Assembly (NCBI GenBank): GCA_012512355.1
Contig: JAAZEI010000325.1
Location: 1 to 7,863, forward strand
DNA: 7,863 bases
Source: Clostridiales bacterium
GTDB lineage: Bacteria; Bacillota; Clostridia; Christensenellales; Aristaeellaceae
Direction: 5' to 3'
Part shown: positions 1 to 7,854 of the stretch, in pieces
Numbering within the stretch: the first letter of the stretch is position 1
Layout: every line of letters starts with the position of its first letter
The notes under the pieces: generated by a model
Told to the model about the DNA's origin: nothing
Databases searched by the model: none
What the model saw: the letters and a program-made list of their open reading frames with translations, nothing else
Made by a program: the position numbers and the translations under genes

Positions 1-84
1 GAATTTACGAGCAACAGTCCCAACACCAAGGATTGGATTAGGAATCATCCCTTTTAAAACAATGCATGCCGCGAATGCATTGAT

Positions 85-201
85 ATGTTTAAAGAGTGCT
101 GGTCCTCCTACCGAAGATCGGAAAGTTTTGAAAAAATGGCGGTTCAAGAGGGCGACCCGGTGACAGCTTTTATTGCTACTCTAAGACAATCGGGGCAATA
201 A
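85..201 (+). CDS. Unidentified short ORF or 3' remnant of a convergent gene
   Basis: The frame is open from 58 (after a TAA at 55-57) to a TAA at 199-201. The first ATG is at 85, giving 38 residues from MFKECWSSYRR to FIATLRQSGQ. The codons look protein-like, and the open part before the ATG adds two more cysteines (ACREC). No Shine-Dalgarno sequence precedes the ATG, so this is more likely the tail of a longer, interrupted gene than a stand-alone small gene. The gene would converge on rpoC. A neighbouring frame is open from position 2 to about 163, so a frameshift near 55-75 could join two parts of one former gene. I do not recognise the family. It does not resemble the C-terminal end of an IS3 OrfB transposase, which the adjacent IS-like sequence might have predicted. 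Confidence 0.3.
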   Translation: MFKECWSSYRRSESFEKMAVQEGDPVTAFIATLRQSGQ

Positions 202-232
202 GCCCAATGATCGCAATAGCTGGATAGATAGG

Positions 233-263
233 AAAGGGCCGCCTACGTGATATGCAGCCCTTT
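233..263 (+). terminator. Hairpin with weak terminator character
   Basis: AAAGGGC at 233-239 pairs with GCCCTTT at 257-263. Short inner pairs (GC/GC and TA/TA) extend the stem across single mismatches. On the plus strand the stem is followed 7 bases later by TTTTT at 271-275, so it could end transcription of the short plus-strand frame that stops at 201. On the minus strand, reading out of rpoC, no T-run follows it. It shares its right arm (257-263) with the larger palindrome at 247-300, so the two structures exclude each other in single-stranded nucleic acid. Confidence 0.3.
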
Positions 264-300
264 AAGTTGGTTTTTGTCCAACTTTGGGGGTGCATATTAC
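247..300. repeat. 54-bp imperfect palindrome with IS3-like arms
   Basis: GTGATATGCA at 247-256 pairs with TGCATATTAC at 291-300 (nine Watson-Crick pairs and one G-T). CCC at 258-260 pairs with GGG at 287-289. AAGTTGG at 264-270 pairs with CCAACTT at 278-284 around the 7-nt loop TTTTTGT. The whole is one long hairpin of about 20 pairs lying 34 bp beyond the rpoC stop codon. The right arm, GTCCAACTTTGGGGGTGCA at 276-294, resembles the terminal repeat of IS3-family (IS150-like) insertion sequences as I recall them. The left arm is a degenerate mirror copy. It may be two abutted IS ends, a minimal non-autonomous relic, or a 3'-end hairpin of rpoBC mRNA. There is no U-tract on the rpoC side, so it is not a classical intrinsic terminator. 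Confidence 0.6.
253..294 (+). mobile_element. Possible IS3-family terminal remnant
   Basis: The stretch begins and ends with TGCA, and its right half reads GTCCAACTTTGGGGGTGCA. This pattern (GTCCAACTTT, a G-run, then CA) is typical of the outer ends of IS150-group IS3 elements. No transposase reading frame is visible to the left: none of the plus-strand frames in 1-294 shows the usual OrfB C-terminal motif (a YNN-R-H-like stretch followed by SP-YR). If mobile in origin, only the end or ends remain in this window. The call rests on remembered terminal sequences and could be coincidence. Confidence 0.35.
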
Positions 301-334
301 TGTGTCCGTTCCTATTTTAATTTGTTATAGCTGG

Positions 335-3300
335 TTAATAGGTTTCCTGAAGCTCGATGTTTTTGTAGCGTTTGAGGCCTGTTCCGGCAGGAATCAACTT
401 GCCGATAATAACATTTTCTTTCAGTCCTTCAAGCGGGTCAATCTTGCCCTTGATGGCGGCTTCTGTCAGCACACGGGTAGTCTCCTGGAAGGAGGCCGCG
501 GAGAGGAAGCTCTCAGTCGCAAGCGAAGCTTTTGTAATGCCCAGCAGAACGCGCTTGGCAACGGCCGGTCTGCCGCCTGCTGCAATGGTGGCGTCATTCG
601 CCTGTTCAAACCTGAAAATATCAATTAATGATCCGGGCAGAAGGTCAGTATCAGCCGAATCCTCGACGCGAACTTTGCGCAGCATCTGGCGAATGATGAT
701 CTCAATGTGTTTGTCAGCAATACCAACACCCTGGGAGTGGTAGACGCTTAAGACTTCACGAAGGAGATACTCATAAACGGCTTTGATGCCAAGGATACGA
801 AGAAGATGATGCGGGTTGATGGATCCGTCGATCATCTCATCGCCGGCGATAACATGATCACCTTCATTCACCTTCAGCCGTGCGCCGTAGTGAATAAGAT
901 AGGCTTTTTTCTCGTTGGGATCATCATCTGAGGTAATGATAAGTTCCCTGCGTTTTTTGTTGGTGCCCATAGAGACGACACCGTTAATTTCTGCCAGTGT
1001 GGCTTCAACTTTTGGCTTTCTCGCCTCAAAGAGTTCCTCAACACGGGGGAGACCCTGTGTAATATCAATTACGTTGGCGACGCCGCCGGAGTGGAAGTTA
1101 CGCATTGTCAGCTGTGTTCCGGGTTCACCGATAGATTGGGCTGCGATGATGCCAACGGCTTCACCGATGTCCACATCCCCGCCATGCGCCAGGTTGCTGC
1201 CGTAGCAGCGGGCACATACGCCTGTCTGACAGCGGCAGGTCAGCACGCTGCGCACTTGCATTTTGGTAACGCCGGCCATAGAAATCTTCTTAGCCAGGGC
1301 GATATCAATGGAATCATTGATGTGGCAGAGAATCTCACCTGTGATGGGATGAATGACATCTTCTGCGGAAACACGGTTGGTGATGCGATCTTCAAGCGGT
1401 TCGATCTCTGAAATAGGCTCGACGGAAATACCGCGAACTTTTTCGCCTCGGCTCTCAAAGCAGTCAGTTTCACGCACAATGACTTCTTGAGAAACATCAA
1501 CCAATCGACGGGTGAGGTAGCCTGAGTCAGCCGTACGAAGTGCTGTATCTGCCAGCGATTTGCGGCTGCCGTGCGAGGACATAAAGAATTCCAAGACATT
1601 GAGGCCTTCACGGAAGTTGGCGCGGATGGGGAGCTCGATGGTTTTTCCTGAAGGCGAGGCCATGAGACCGCGCATACCGGCCAGCTGGGCGACTTGCCCA
1701 ACGGAGCCGCGAGCGCCGGAGTTGGTCATCATGTAGATGGGGTTTTTGGTGCTCAGCACACCCATGACACGGCCTTTGAGTCGGTTGGTGGTTTCTGTCC
1801 ATATTTCGATGACAGCCTTGTAGCGTTCATCTTCATTGAGCAGACCGCGGCGATAGCGTGCTTCGATAATAGCAACTTTCTCGTCAGCTTCTTTCAGCCA
1901 TTCCTGCTTTTCAGGGGGGACGATAATATCCGCCACAGATACCGTGATGGCACCCTTGGTGGCGTAGGCATAGCCAACCCGCTTGATTTCATCAAGAACT
2001 TTGGCGGTAATGCTGGCACCGTGGACACGGAAGCAGCTGTCAACAATTTTGCCCAAATCCTTTTTGATGACCTCATGGTCAATCTCAAGGAGGAACATGT
2101 CATCAAGGCTTTCGCGTGGCTGGAAGCCCAGATCCTGGGGAATGATATCGTTGAATGTCATCTGACCCAGGGTGCAGTCGATCAGCCGGCGCTCTGTCAC
2201 GCCCTCAAAGGTTCGCGCTATGCGCACTTTGATGGGGCTTTGCAAACTAATCTGTCCTTCAAAATACGCTTTGTCAGCCTCATCTTTTGAAGAGAAGATA
2301 CGGCCGTTTCCTTTGGCTTCTTCGTCTGTGTAGGTGAGATAGTGACAGCCGATAACCATATCCTGTGCAGGGGAAATAACGGGTTTGCCATCCTGCGGCT
2401 TCATAATGTTGTTGGCAGCAAGCATCAGGAAACGAGCTTCTGCCTGCGCTTCAACAGATAGCGGAACATGGACGGCCATTTGGTCGCCGTCAAAGTCGGC
2501 ATTGTATGCAGAACAAACAAGGGGATGCAGTTTAATGGCCTTGCCTTCAACCAGCACCGGTTCAAAAGCCTGAATGCCCAGCCTGTGGAGGGTAGGAGCG
2601 CGGTTTAGCAAGACCGGGTGGTCTCTGATGACGTTTTCAAGGATGTCCCAAACCTCGGGCCTAACTTTTTCCACAGCCCGCTTGGCAGATTTAACGTTGT
2701 TGGAGATGCCTAGTTTCACCAAGCGTTCCATCACGAAGGGTTTGAACAGTTCAAGCGCCATTTCTTTGGGCAGACCGCATTGATGCAATTTGAGTTCAGG
2801 GCCTACAACAATAACGGAACGTCCGGAGTAGTCAACGCGTTTGCCCAGAAGGTTTTGACGGAAACGGCCCTGCTTGCCTCGCAGAAGGTCAGAGAGGCTC
2901 TTGAGGGGTCTGTTGCCGGGGCCTGTAACGGCGCGGCCGCGCCGGCCATTGTCAATGAGGGCATCGACTGCTTCTTGCAGCATGCGCTTTTCATTGCGGA
3001 CGATGATGTCAGGAGTTCCCATATCCAGCATGCGCTTCAAACGGTTGTTGCGGTTGAGCACGCGGCGATAAAGGTCATTGAGGTCACTGGTAGCAAAGCG
3101 GCCGCCATCCACCTGCACCATGGGACGCAGATCCGGGGGAATGACGGGCAGTACATCCAGTATCATCCATTCGGGTTTGTTATTGCTTGTGCGGAAGGCT
3201 TCAATGACTTCCAGGCGCTTGATGGCATGGGAGCGTTTCTGGCCTTCCGTATCCTTGTCTTTCTCTTTTTCGACCAGGATAGCAATTTCTTCCTTCAGGT

Positions 3301-3892
3301 CTTGGCTGATTTTATCCAAATCAAGGTCACGAAGGAGGGTCTTGATGGCTTCAGCGCCGATATCCGCTGCAAAACTGCCGCGTTCATAGTCTTCTTTTTG
3401 CATGATCTGGCGGTAAGCCGCATCGGAGATGAGGGCATATTTTTCTACTTTTGTATAATCTGTGTTACCGGGATCCGTTACGATGTAGGATGCGAAGTAG
3501 AGCACCTTTTCAAGGTTGCGCGGCGAGACATCAAGCAGCAGACCCATACGGCTGGGAATGCCTTTGAAGTACCAGATATGGCTCACAGGGGCGGCCAGCT
3601 GGATGTGCCCCATGCGCTCACGGCGAACCTTGGAGCGGGTAACCTGTACACCGCACTTATCACAAATTTTTTCTTTGTCGCGGTATTTTATGCGTTTATA
3701 TTTTCCGCAGCTGCATTCCCAGTCCTTGACAGGCCCAAAGATTTTCTCGCAGAAAAGGCCGTTTCGTTCCGGTTTTAAGGTGCGGTAGTTGATGGTTTCG
3801 GGTTTAGTCACTTCACCGAAAGACCAATTAAGGATTTCTTCCGGGGAGGCCATGCCGACTTGGATGGATTCCAAATTGGTTAGTTCAAACAT
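335..3892 (-). CDS. rpoC: DNA-directed RNA polymerase subunit beta'
   Basis: This is the largest catalytic subunit of RNA polymerase. It carries the catalytic magnesium and most of the clamp, and works in the cytoplasm with alpha, beta, omega and sigma. The 1,185 residues are collinear with the Gram-positive family, without large insertions. Visible in order: the first zinc site, C60, C62, C77 and C80; the clamp helices that bind sigma, about 262-312; the catalytic loop [12 protein letters not shown] at 464-475, whose three aspartates hold Mg; the bridge helix, about 768-799; the second zinc site, C811, C886, C893 and C896; the trigger loop, starting around [10 protein letters not shown] (925-934) with M930 and H934; and the C-terminal jaw and anchor to 1185. 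The ATG at 3892 has a perfect AGGAGG six bases upstream. It lies 20 bp after rpoB, so the two genes are surely co-transcribed. Two oddities sit in active-site elements: S779 in the bridge helix replaces a near-universal glycine, and N932 replaces a usual threonine. Confidence 0.99.
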   Translation of the reverse strand: MFELTNLESIQVGMASPEEILNWSFGEVTKPETINYRTLKPERNGLFCEKIFGPVKDWECSCGKYKRIKYRDKEKICDKCGVQVTRSKVRRERMGHIQLAAPVSHIWYFKGIPSRMGLLLDVSPRNLEKVLYFASYIVTDPGNTDYTKVEKYALISDAAYRQIMQKEDYERGSFAADIGAEAIKTLLRDLDLDKISQDLKEEIAILVEKEKDKDTEGQKRSHAIKRLEVIEAFRTSNNKPEWMILDVLPVIPPDLRPMVQVDGGRFATSDLNDLYRRVLNRNNRLKRMLDMGTPDIIVRNEKRMLQEAVDALIDNGRRGRAVTGPGNRPLKSLSDLLRGKQGRFRQNLLGKRVDYSGRSVIVVGPELKLHQCGLPKEMALELFKPFVMERLVKLGISNNVKSAKRAVEKVRPEVWDILENVIRDHPVLLNRAPTLHRLGIQAFEPVLVEGKAIKLHPLVCSAYNADFDGDQMAVHVPLSVEAQAEARFLMLAANNIMKPQDGKPVISPAQDMVIGCHYLTYTDEEAKGNGRIFSSKDEADKAYFEGQISLQSPIKVRIARTFEGVTERRLIDCTLGQMTFNDIIPQDLGFQPRESLDDMFLLEIDHEVIKKDLGKIVDSCFRVHGASITAKVLDEIKRVGYAYATKGAITVSVADIIVPPEKQEWLKEADEKVAIIEARYRRGLLNEDERYKAVIEIWTETTNRLKGRVMGVLSTKNPIYMMTNSGARGSVGQVAQLAGMRGLMASPSGKTIELPIRANFREGLNVLEFFMSSHGSRKSLADTALRTADSGYLTRRLVDVSQEVIVRETDCFESRGEKVRGISVEPISEIEPLEDRITNRVSAEDVIHPITGEILCHINDSIDIALAKKISMAGVTKMQVRSVLTCRCQTGVCARCYGSNLAHGGDVDIGEAVGIIAAQSIGEPGTQLTMRNFHSGGVANVIDITQGLPRVEELFEARKPKVEATLAEINGVVSMGTNKKRRELIITSDDDPNEKKAYLIHYGARLKVNEGDHVIAGDEMIDGSINPHHLLRILGIKAVYEYLLREVLSVYHSQGVGIADKHIEIIIRQMLRKVRVEDSADTDLLPGSLIDIFRFEQANDATIAAGGRPAVAKRVLLGITKASLATESFLSAASFQETTRVLTEAAIKGKIDPLEGLKENVIIGKLIPAGTGLKRYKNIELQETY

Positions 3893-3898
3893 ATATTT

Positions 3899-3904
3899 CC
3901 TCCT
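3899..3904 (-). promoter_or_regulatory. rpoC ribosome binding site
   Basis: On the minus strand this reads AGGAGG, a full match to the anti-Shine-Dalgarno core. It sits in the 20-bp rpoB-rpoC gap and is followed by the six-base spacer AAATAT before the ATG at 3892. It fixes the rpoC start and suggests efficient independent initiation rather than dependence on translational coupling. Confidence 0.9.
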
Positions 3905-3912
3905 GCTCGGCT

Positions 3913-6900
3913 TTACTCAATGTCGATATCTTCATCGTCAAGGTCTAAACTCAAGTCGTCATCTTCTTCATCGTCATCCTGAGTGCTTGTAGTGCTGACT
4001 TCATCGGCCAGGGAAAGCTCTTCATCGCCAAGGCTCAGGTCATCAAGATCGATGTCTTCGATATCCTCGCGCACAGTCACAATCTCGCCCGTTGCTTCAT
4101 CAATGTGTGATGTGATGGCGACAACTTCTTCTTCTTCGACCTCACGGATGACAATTTCCTGCGCGTTTTCGCCCCAGACTTTGATATCAAGGCTGAGCGC
4201 CTGCAATTCTTTGATGAGGACTTTGAAGCTTTCAGGGATGCCGGGTGTGGGGATGGACTTGCCTTTGACAATAGCTTCGTAGGCTTTAACACGACCCACC
4301 ACATCGTCTGATTTAACAGTGAGGATCTCCTGCAAGGTATTGGCAGCGCCGTAAGCTTCAAGCGCCCATACTTCCATTTCACCAAAACGCTGTCCGCCAA
4401 ATTGAGCTTTTCCGCCCAGAGGCTGCTGCGTTACAAGTGAGTAGGGACCCGTTGAGCGGGCATGCATCTTGTCATCGACCAGATGGTGCAGCTTCAAGAA
4501 GTACATATAACCTACAGTGACCCGGTTTTCAAATGCTTCTCCGGTGCGGCCATCATAAAGCAGGGTCTTGCCGTCTCCGTTATAGCCGGCCTGGATAAGA
4601 CAGTTTTCGATATCTTTTTCGGAAGCCCCGTCAAAAACCGGTGTAGCAACATGCCATCCCAGGGCCTTGGCGGCTCTGCCAAGGTGAACTTCAAGAACCT
4701 GTCCGATGTTCATGCGGGAAGGCACGCCCAAGGGGTTGAGAACGATATCAAGGGGCGTGCCGTCTGGCATATAAGGCATATCTTCATCGGGCAATATGCG
4801 CGATACAACGCCTTTGTTTCCGTGACGGCCGGCCATTTTATCGCCAACAGAAATTTTGCGTTTCTGAGCAATATACACTCGTACCATCTGATTGACGCCG
4901 GGTGATAATTCATCTTTGTTGTCTCTGGTGAATACCTTGACATCAACAACGATGCCGCCTTCACCATGAGGAACCTTGAGGGAAGTATCACGAACTTCGC
5001 GTGCTTTTTCTCCAAAGATGGCTCGCAGAAGGCGCTCTTCTGCCGTCAGTTCAGTTTCACCTTTGGGGGTTACTTTGCCAACGAGGATATCACCTGCGCG
5101 AACTTCGGCACCAATGCGGATAACACCCAATTCGTCGAGATCTTTGAGTGCTTCTTCACCGACGTTGGGGATATCACGGGTGATTTCCTCAGGTCCGAGT
5201 TTGGTTTCACGCGCTTCGGATTCATACTCTTCAATGTGGATGGAGGTATAACGGTCTTCCTTGACCAGACGCTCGCTGATGAGAATGGCATCTTCGTAAT
5301 TATAACCCTCCCAGGTCATAAAGCCGATGAGCACATTAAGTCCCAGGGCGATTTCGCCTTTCTCGGTGCTGGGACCGTCTGCCAGGAGGTCGCCTATTTC
5401 AATGCGCTCACCGATATCTACACGGGGGCGCTGGTTGATGCAGGTTGACTGGTTGGAACGGGCAAATTTTGTCAGACGATAGCGGAATAATTCGCCCAAA
5501 TCACTTTTAATGGTGATTTCATCGGCAGAAATATTCTCAACAAGGCCTGCATGTTTGCTCAGCAGCACAACGCCGGAGTCATGGGCTGCCTTAAACTCCA
5601 TCCCTGTGCCAACAATGGGAGATTCGGGTCTGAGCAGAGGCACAGCCTGACGCTGCATGTTGGAACCCATCAGAGCACGGTTGGCATCGTCATTCTCGAG
5701 GAAGGGAATCATGGAGGTGGCGACAGAAACCAATTGCTTGGGAGAAATATCAACATAGTCAACCCGATTGCTGGGAACACTGATGATTTCCTCTCGCCAG
5801 CGGCAGGGAATACGATCGGCCACAAAGCTTCCATCGGGGTTAAGCGGTTCCATTGCCTGAGCAATGTAATAATTATCTTCTTCATCAGCTGTCATATAAG
5901 CGATTTCATCCGTGACGACGTGGGTTAGGGGATCAACCTTTCGGTAAGTAGCTTGAATGAAGCCATATACATTAATCCGCGCATAGGTAGCCAGTGAGCC
6001 GATCAAGCCGATGTTGGGGCCTTCTGGCGTCTCAATAGGGCATATGCGGCCGTAATGACTATAGTGAACGTCACGAACTTCCATGCCGGCGCGGTCACGG
6101 TTGAGGCCGCCGGGTCCAAGTGCTGACAGACGCCTTTTATGAGTCAGCTCAGCCAGAGGGTTGGGCTGATCCATAAATTGGCTAAGCTGCGAAGAACCAA
6201 AAAATTCTTTAATGGCTGCTGAAACCGGCCTGATGTTAATCAGGTCACCGGGCTTGACGTCATTGGCATCCTGGATGGCCATGCGCTCACGAACTACGCG
6301 CTCGAGGCGTGACATGCCGATGCGAATTTGATTTTGCAGCAGTTCACCCACGCTGCGAAGACGGCGGTTGCCTAGGTGATCAATATCGTCCACCTCGCCT
6401 ACACCATGGGGCAAACCTAAAATGTAGCTGATGCTTGCAACGATATCATCGATAATGATGTGTTTGGGGACCAGCAGGGAGGCGTTCTCCCGGACCATCC
6501 GCTTAACATCTTCGGGCGCAACACCTTCAATGAGGCGCAGCAGGGTAGGCAAGTGAACCATTTCGACGATACCGACTTCTTTGGGATCAAAGGATAGGTA
6601 ATCATCCGCATCGGCAAAGTTGTTGCCCACAACCTTGTGGACATGCTCTCCGGCGATAATGTTCACAGCATTGATTCCGGCATTTTGGATTGTCAGGGCC
6701 ATGTCACGGCTGATAACTTCACCTGATTTGACAAGCACCTCTCCGGTACTTTCATCAATAATATCCTCAGCTGCAACCCTTTGGGAGATGCGTGAGGAGA
6801 CGCCAAGTTTTTTATTATATTTGTAGCGGCCCACACGCATGAGGTCATAGCGTTTGGGGTCAAAGAAAAGACTGTGCAAAAGGGTGCGCGCGCCCTCTTC

Positions 6901-7647
6901 GGTTGGCGGTTCACCCGGCTTTTGCCGGCGATAAACTTCCAGCAGAGCATCAGTCTGTGATCTGATATTGGCATCACTGCGGCTGATGGTGGCCATAAGA
7001 CGCTCATCTTCGCCCAAAAGATCAATCAGCTGAGCATCTGTGCCATAGCCAAGCGCCCGCAGAATAACTGTAATAGGCAGCTTGCGGGCACGGTCAATGC
7101 GCACCCACAGGCAATCATTTGAGTCGGTTTCGTATTCAATCCAGGCACCGCGATTTGGAATGACCTGGGTAGAGAATAGTTGTTTGCCGGCCTTATCAAT
7201 TTCTTTGGTGTAGTACACACCGGGAGATCTTACCAGCTGGCTGACAATAACACGTTCTGCCCCGTTTATAATAAAAGTGCCGTGTTCAGTCATCAGCGGG
7301 AAATCACCCATGAAGACATCTGTTTCTTTGATTTCTCCCGTTTCTCTGTTCTTCAGACGGACAAAGACTTTCAGCGGCGCTGCATAGGTTAAATCCCGCT
7401 CTTTGCAGCGTTCCACCGAGTTTTTGGGAGTTTTGTCGAGAGAGTAGTCAACGAACTCAAGAATCAAGTTCTCGCTATAGTCCGTGATCGGAGAAACATC
7501 TGCCAGCACTTCTCTGAAATCTTCTTCCAGAAACTTCCGATAGGAGTTTTTTTGAACTTCTATCAGGTTGGGCATGTCTAAAACCTCGTCGATACGAGAA
7601 AAGCTCATGCGCTTTCTTAGCTTTCCCATTTGGACTTCGTGCATCAT
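3913..7647 (-). CDS. rpoB: DNA-directed RNA polymerase subunit beta
   Basis: This is the second-largest catalytic subunit, forming one pincer of the polymerase and the rifampicin pocket. Residues are numbered from the ATG at 7647 (1,244 aa). The N-terminal block [19 protein letters not shown] (13-31) opens the protrusion. RSPGVYY (140-146) follows, then a lobe region of the Gram-positive type. The rifampicin cluster runs from [11 protein letters not shown] to THKRRLSAL (484-510). Its D493, H503 and S508 correspond to E. coli D516, H526 and S531, so the pocket looks drug-sensitive. GYNYED (781-786) and [12 protein letters not shown] (935-946, with K937 and K945) contact nucleotides and catalytic metal. 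[20 protein letters not shown] (1078-1097) is the C-terminal clamp block. After about residue 1160 a highly acidic tail follows. The frame extends to a GTG at 7659, but that codon lies inside the Shine-Dalgarno sequence, so ATG 7647 is preferred; ATG 7644 is also possible. rpoC follows 20 bp downstream. Confidence 0.99.
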   Translation of the reverse strand: MMHEVQMGKLRKRMSFSRIDEVLDMPNLIEVQKNSYRKFLEEDFREVLADVSPITDYSENLILEFVDYSLDKTPKNSVERCKERDLTYAAPLKVFVRLKNRETGEIKETDVFMGDFPLMTEHGTFIINGAERVIVSQLVRSPGVYYTKEIDKAGKQLFSTQVIPNRGAWIEYETDSNDCLWVRIDRARKLPITVILRALGYGTDAQLIDLLGEDERLMATISRSDANIRSQTDALLEVYRRQKPGEPPTEEGARTLLHSLFFDPKRYDLMRVGRYKYNKKLGVSSRISQRVAAEDIIDESTGEVLVKSGEVISRDMALTIQNAGINAVNIIAGEHVHKVVGNNFADADDYLSFDPKEVGIVEMVHLPTLLRLIEGVAPEDVKRMVRENASLLVPKHIIIDDIVASISYILGLPHGVGEVDDIDHLGNRRLRSVGELLQNQIRIGMSRLERVVRERMAIQDANDVKPGDLINIRPVSAAIKEFFGSSQLSQFMDQPNPLAELTHKRRLSALGPGGLNRDRAGMEVRDVHYSHYGRICPIETPEGPNIGLIGSLATYARINVYGFIQATYRKVDPLTHVVTDEIAYMTADEEDNYYIAQAMEPLNPDGSFVADRIPCRWREEIISVPSNRVDYVDISPKQLVSVATSMIPFLENDDANRALMGSNMQRQAVPLLRPESPIVGTGMEFKAAHDSGVVLLSKHAGLVENISADEITIKSDLGELFRYRLTKFARSNQSTCINQRPRVDIGERIEIGDLLADGPSTEKGEIALGLNVLIGFMTWEGYNYEDAILISERLVKEDRYTSIHIEEYESEARETKLGPEEITRDIPNVGEEALKDLDELGVIRIGAEVRAGDILVGKVTPKGETELTAEERLLRAIFGEKAREVRDTSLKVPHGEGGIVVDVKVFTRDNKDELSPGVNQMVRVYIAQKRKISVGDKMAGRHGNKGVVSRILPDEDMPYMPDGTPLDIVLNPLGVPSRMNIGQVLEVHLGRAAKALGWHVATPVFDGASEKDIENCLIQAGYNGDGKTLLYDGRTGEAFENRVTVGYMYFLKLHHLVDDKMHARSTGPYSLVTQQPLGGKAQFGGQRFGEMEVWALEAYGAANTLQEILTVKSDDVVGRVKAYEAIVKGKSIPTPGIPESFKVLIKELQALSLDIKVWGENAQEIVIREVEEEEVVAITSHIDEATGEIVTVREDIEDIDLDDLSLGDEELSLADEVSTTSTQDDDEEDDDLSLDLDDEDIDIE

Positions 7648-7654
7648 AAAAGCT

Positions 7655-7665
7655 ATCACCCCTCC
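7655..7665 (-). promoter_or_regulatory. rpoB ribosome binding site
   Basis: On the minus strand this reads GGAGGGGTGAT, complementary to much of the 16S rRNA 3' end. The ATG at 7647 follows 11 bases after the last G of GGAGGGG. That spacing is a little long but workable. The in-frame GTG at 7659 is embedded in this site, so it cannot use it. This decides the start in favour of 7647. Confidence 0.75.
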
Positions 7666-7669
7666 AATG

Positions 7670-7684
7670 CTGCCCGGCCGACAG
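7670..7684 (-). promoter_or_regulatory. Small hairpin just upstream of the rpoB Shine-Dalgarno
   Basis: On the minus strand CTGTC and GGCAG can pair (four Watson-Crick pairs and one T-G) around the loop GGCCG. The 3' arm ends four bases before GGAGGGG. It may position or insulate the ribosome binding site. The stem is short, and no regulator is implied by the sequence alone. Confidence 0.3.
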
Positions 7685-7696
7685 GATCATGGTGTC

Positions 7697-7718
7697 AAAA
7701 AACACATCAAAAAGATGT
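7697..7718 (-). terminator. Attenuator-like hairpin in the rpoB leader
   Basis: On the minus strand ACATC (from 7718) pairs with GATGT around a TTTTT loop, followed by GTTTTTT. This is the layout of a weak intrinsic terminator inside the leader, about 50 nt before the rpoB start. An alternative pairing of ATGTGT with ACACCAT (one bulged C) would use the 3' arm and bury the T-run, so the two folds exclude each other. The five-pair stem is AT-rich, so at best it would cause partial termination or pausing. Confidence 0.35.
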
Positions 7719-7736
7719 TTGAGTGCATAAAGACCC

Positions 7737-7762
7737 ATCGCATCTATCGATACCGATGCAAT
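7737..7762 (-). promoter_or_regulatory. Stem-loop at the predicted 5' end of rpoBC mRNA
   Basis: On the minus strand ATTGCATC pairs with GATGCGAT (seven Watson-Crick pairs and one T-G) around the 10-nt loop GGTATCGATA. The stem begins six bases after the -10 box TATAGT, which is about where transcription should start. The mRNA would therefore carry an almost fully paired 5' end, a feature known to slow 5'-end-dependent mRNA decay. The function here is inferred. Confidence 0.45.
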
Positions 7763-7767
7763 CATAG

Positions 7768-7796
7768 ACTATAGCACCTAATATAAATTAAGTCAA
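7768..7796 (-). promoter_or_regulatory. Sigma-A-type promoter P2 for rpoBC
   Basis: On the minus strand the -35 box is TTGACT (7796-7791) and the -10 box is TATAGT (7773-7768), separated by exactly 17 bp. The bases TGC directly before the -10 box make it an extended -10 promoter. The expected start is near 7762, giving a leader of about 115 nt. This is the better placed of the two promoters and probably drives rpoBC independently of any upstream rplJL transcript. Confidence 0.75.
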
Positions 7797-7810
7797 TAGA
7801 AAATCAATGC

Positions 7811-7839
7811 ATTTTACTATTTGTTGCGCTTTTTTTCAA
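7811..7839 (-). promoter_or_regulatory. Sigma-A-type promoter P1 for rpoBC
   Basis: On the minus strand the -35 box is TTGAAA (7839-7834) and the -10 box is TAAAAT (7816-7811), again with a 17-bp spacer. It lies 43 bp upstream of P2 box to box. Starts from P1 would run through the P2 region. Tandem promoters are common before highly expressed machinery genes. AT-richness raises the chance of a random match, hence the lower confidence. Confidence 0.6.
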
Positions 7840-7854
7840 GTACTTTTTTGAAAA
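7833..7854. repeat. Inverted repeat overlapping the P1 -35 box
   Basis: TTTTCAA and TTGAAAA form a 7-bp inverted repeat around an 8-nt centre. The proximal arm contains the TTGAAA -35 box of P1. It could be a protein-binding operator, or a chance feature of AT-rich DNA. No T-run follows in either direction, so it does not look like a terminator of an upstream gene. Confidence 0.3.

Noticed and set aside
264..284. AAGTTGG/CCAACTT hairpin as the intrinsic terminator of rpoBC
   Set aside because: In the rpoC direction the stem is followed by AAAGGGCTGC, with no T-run, so it fails the basic rule for an intrinsic terminator; it is described as part of the larger palindrome instead.
216..334. 8-bp direct repeat ATAGCTGG at 216-223 and 327-334
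   Set aside because: Too short to separate from chance, and its spacing fits neither the ends of the palindrome nor a target-site duplication.
284..628. 114-codon plus-strand frame running from the palindrome into rpoC
   Set aside because: Most of it is antisense to the conserved rpoC 3' end; no ribosome binding site and no recognisable family.
1694..2290. 198-codon plus-strand open frame opposite rpoC
   Set aside because: It is antisense to the conserved middle of rpoC; its length follows from rpoC codon bias and there is no start signal.
2780..3778. 332-codon plus-strand open frame opposite rpoC
   Set aside because: It lies wholly antisense to conserved rpoC coding sequence, has no ribosome binding site, and its translation shows no recognisable domain. 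It is a codon-usage shadow.
7475..7765. 96-codon minus-strand frame starting in the rpoB leader
   Set aside because: Its ATG falls at about the predicted transcription start, so no ribosome binding site is possible, and most of it overlaps rpoB in another frame.
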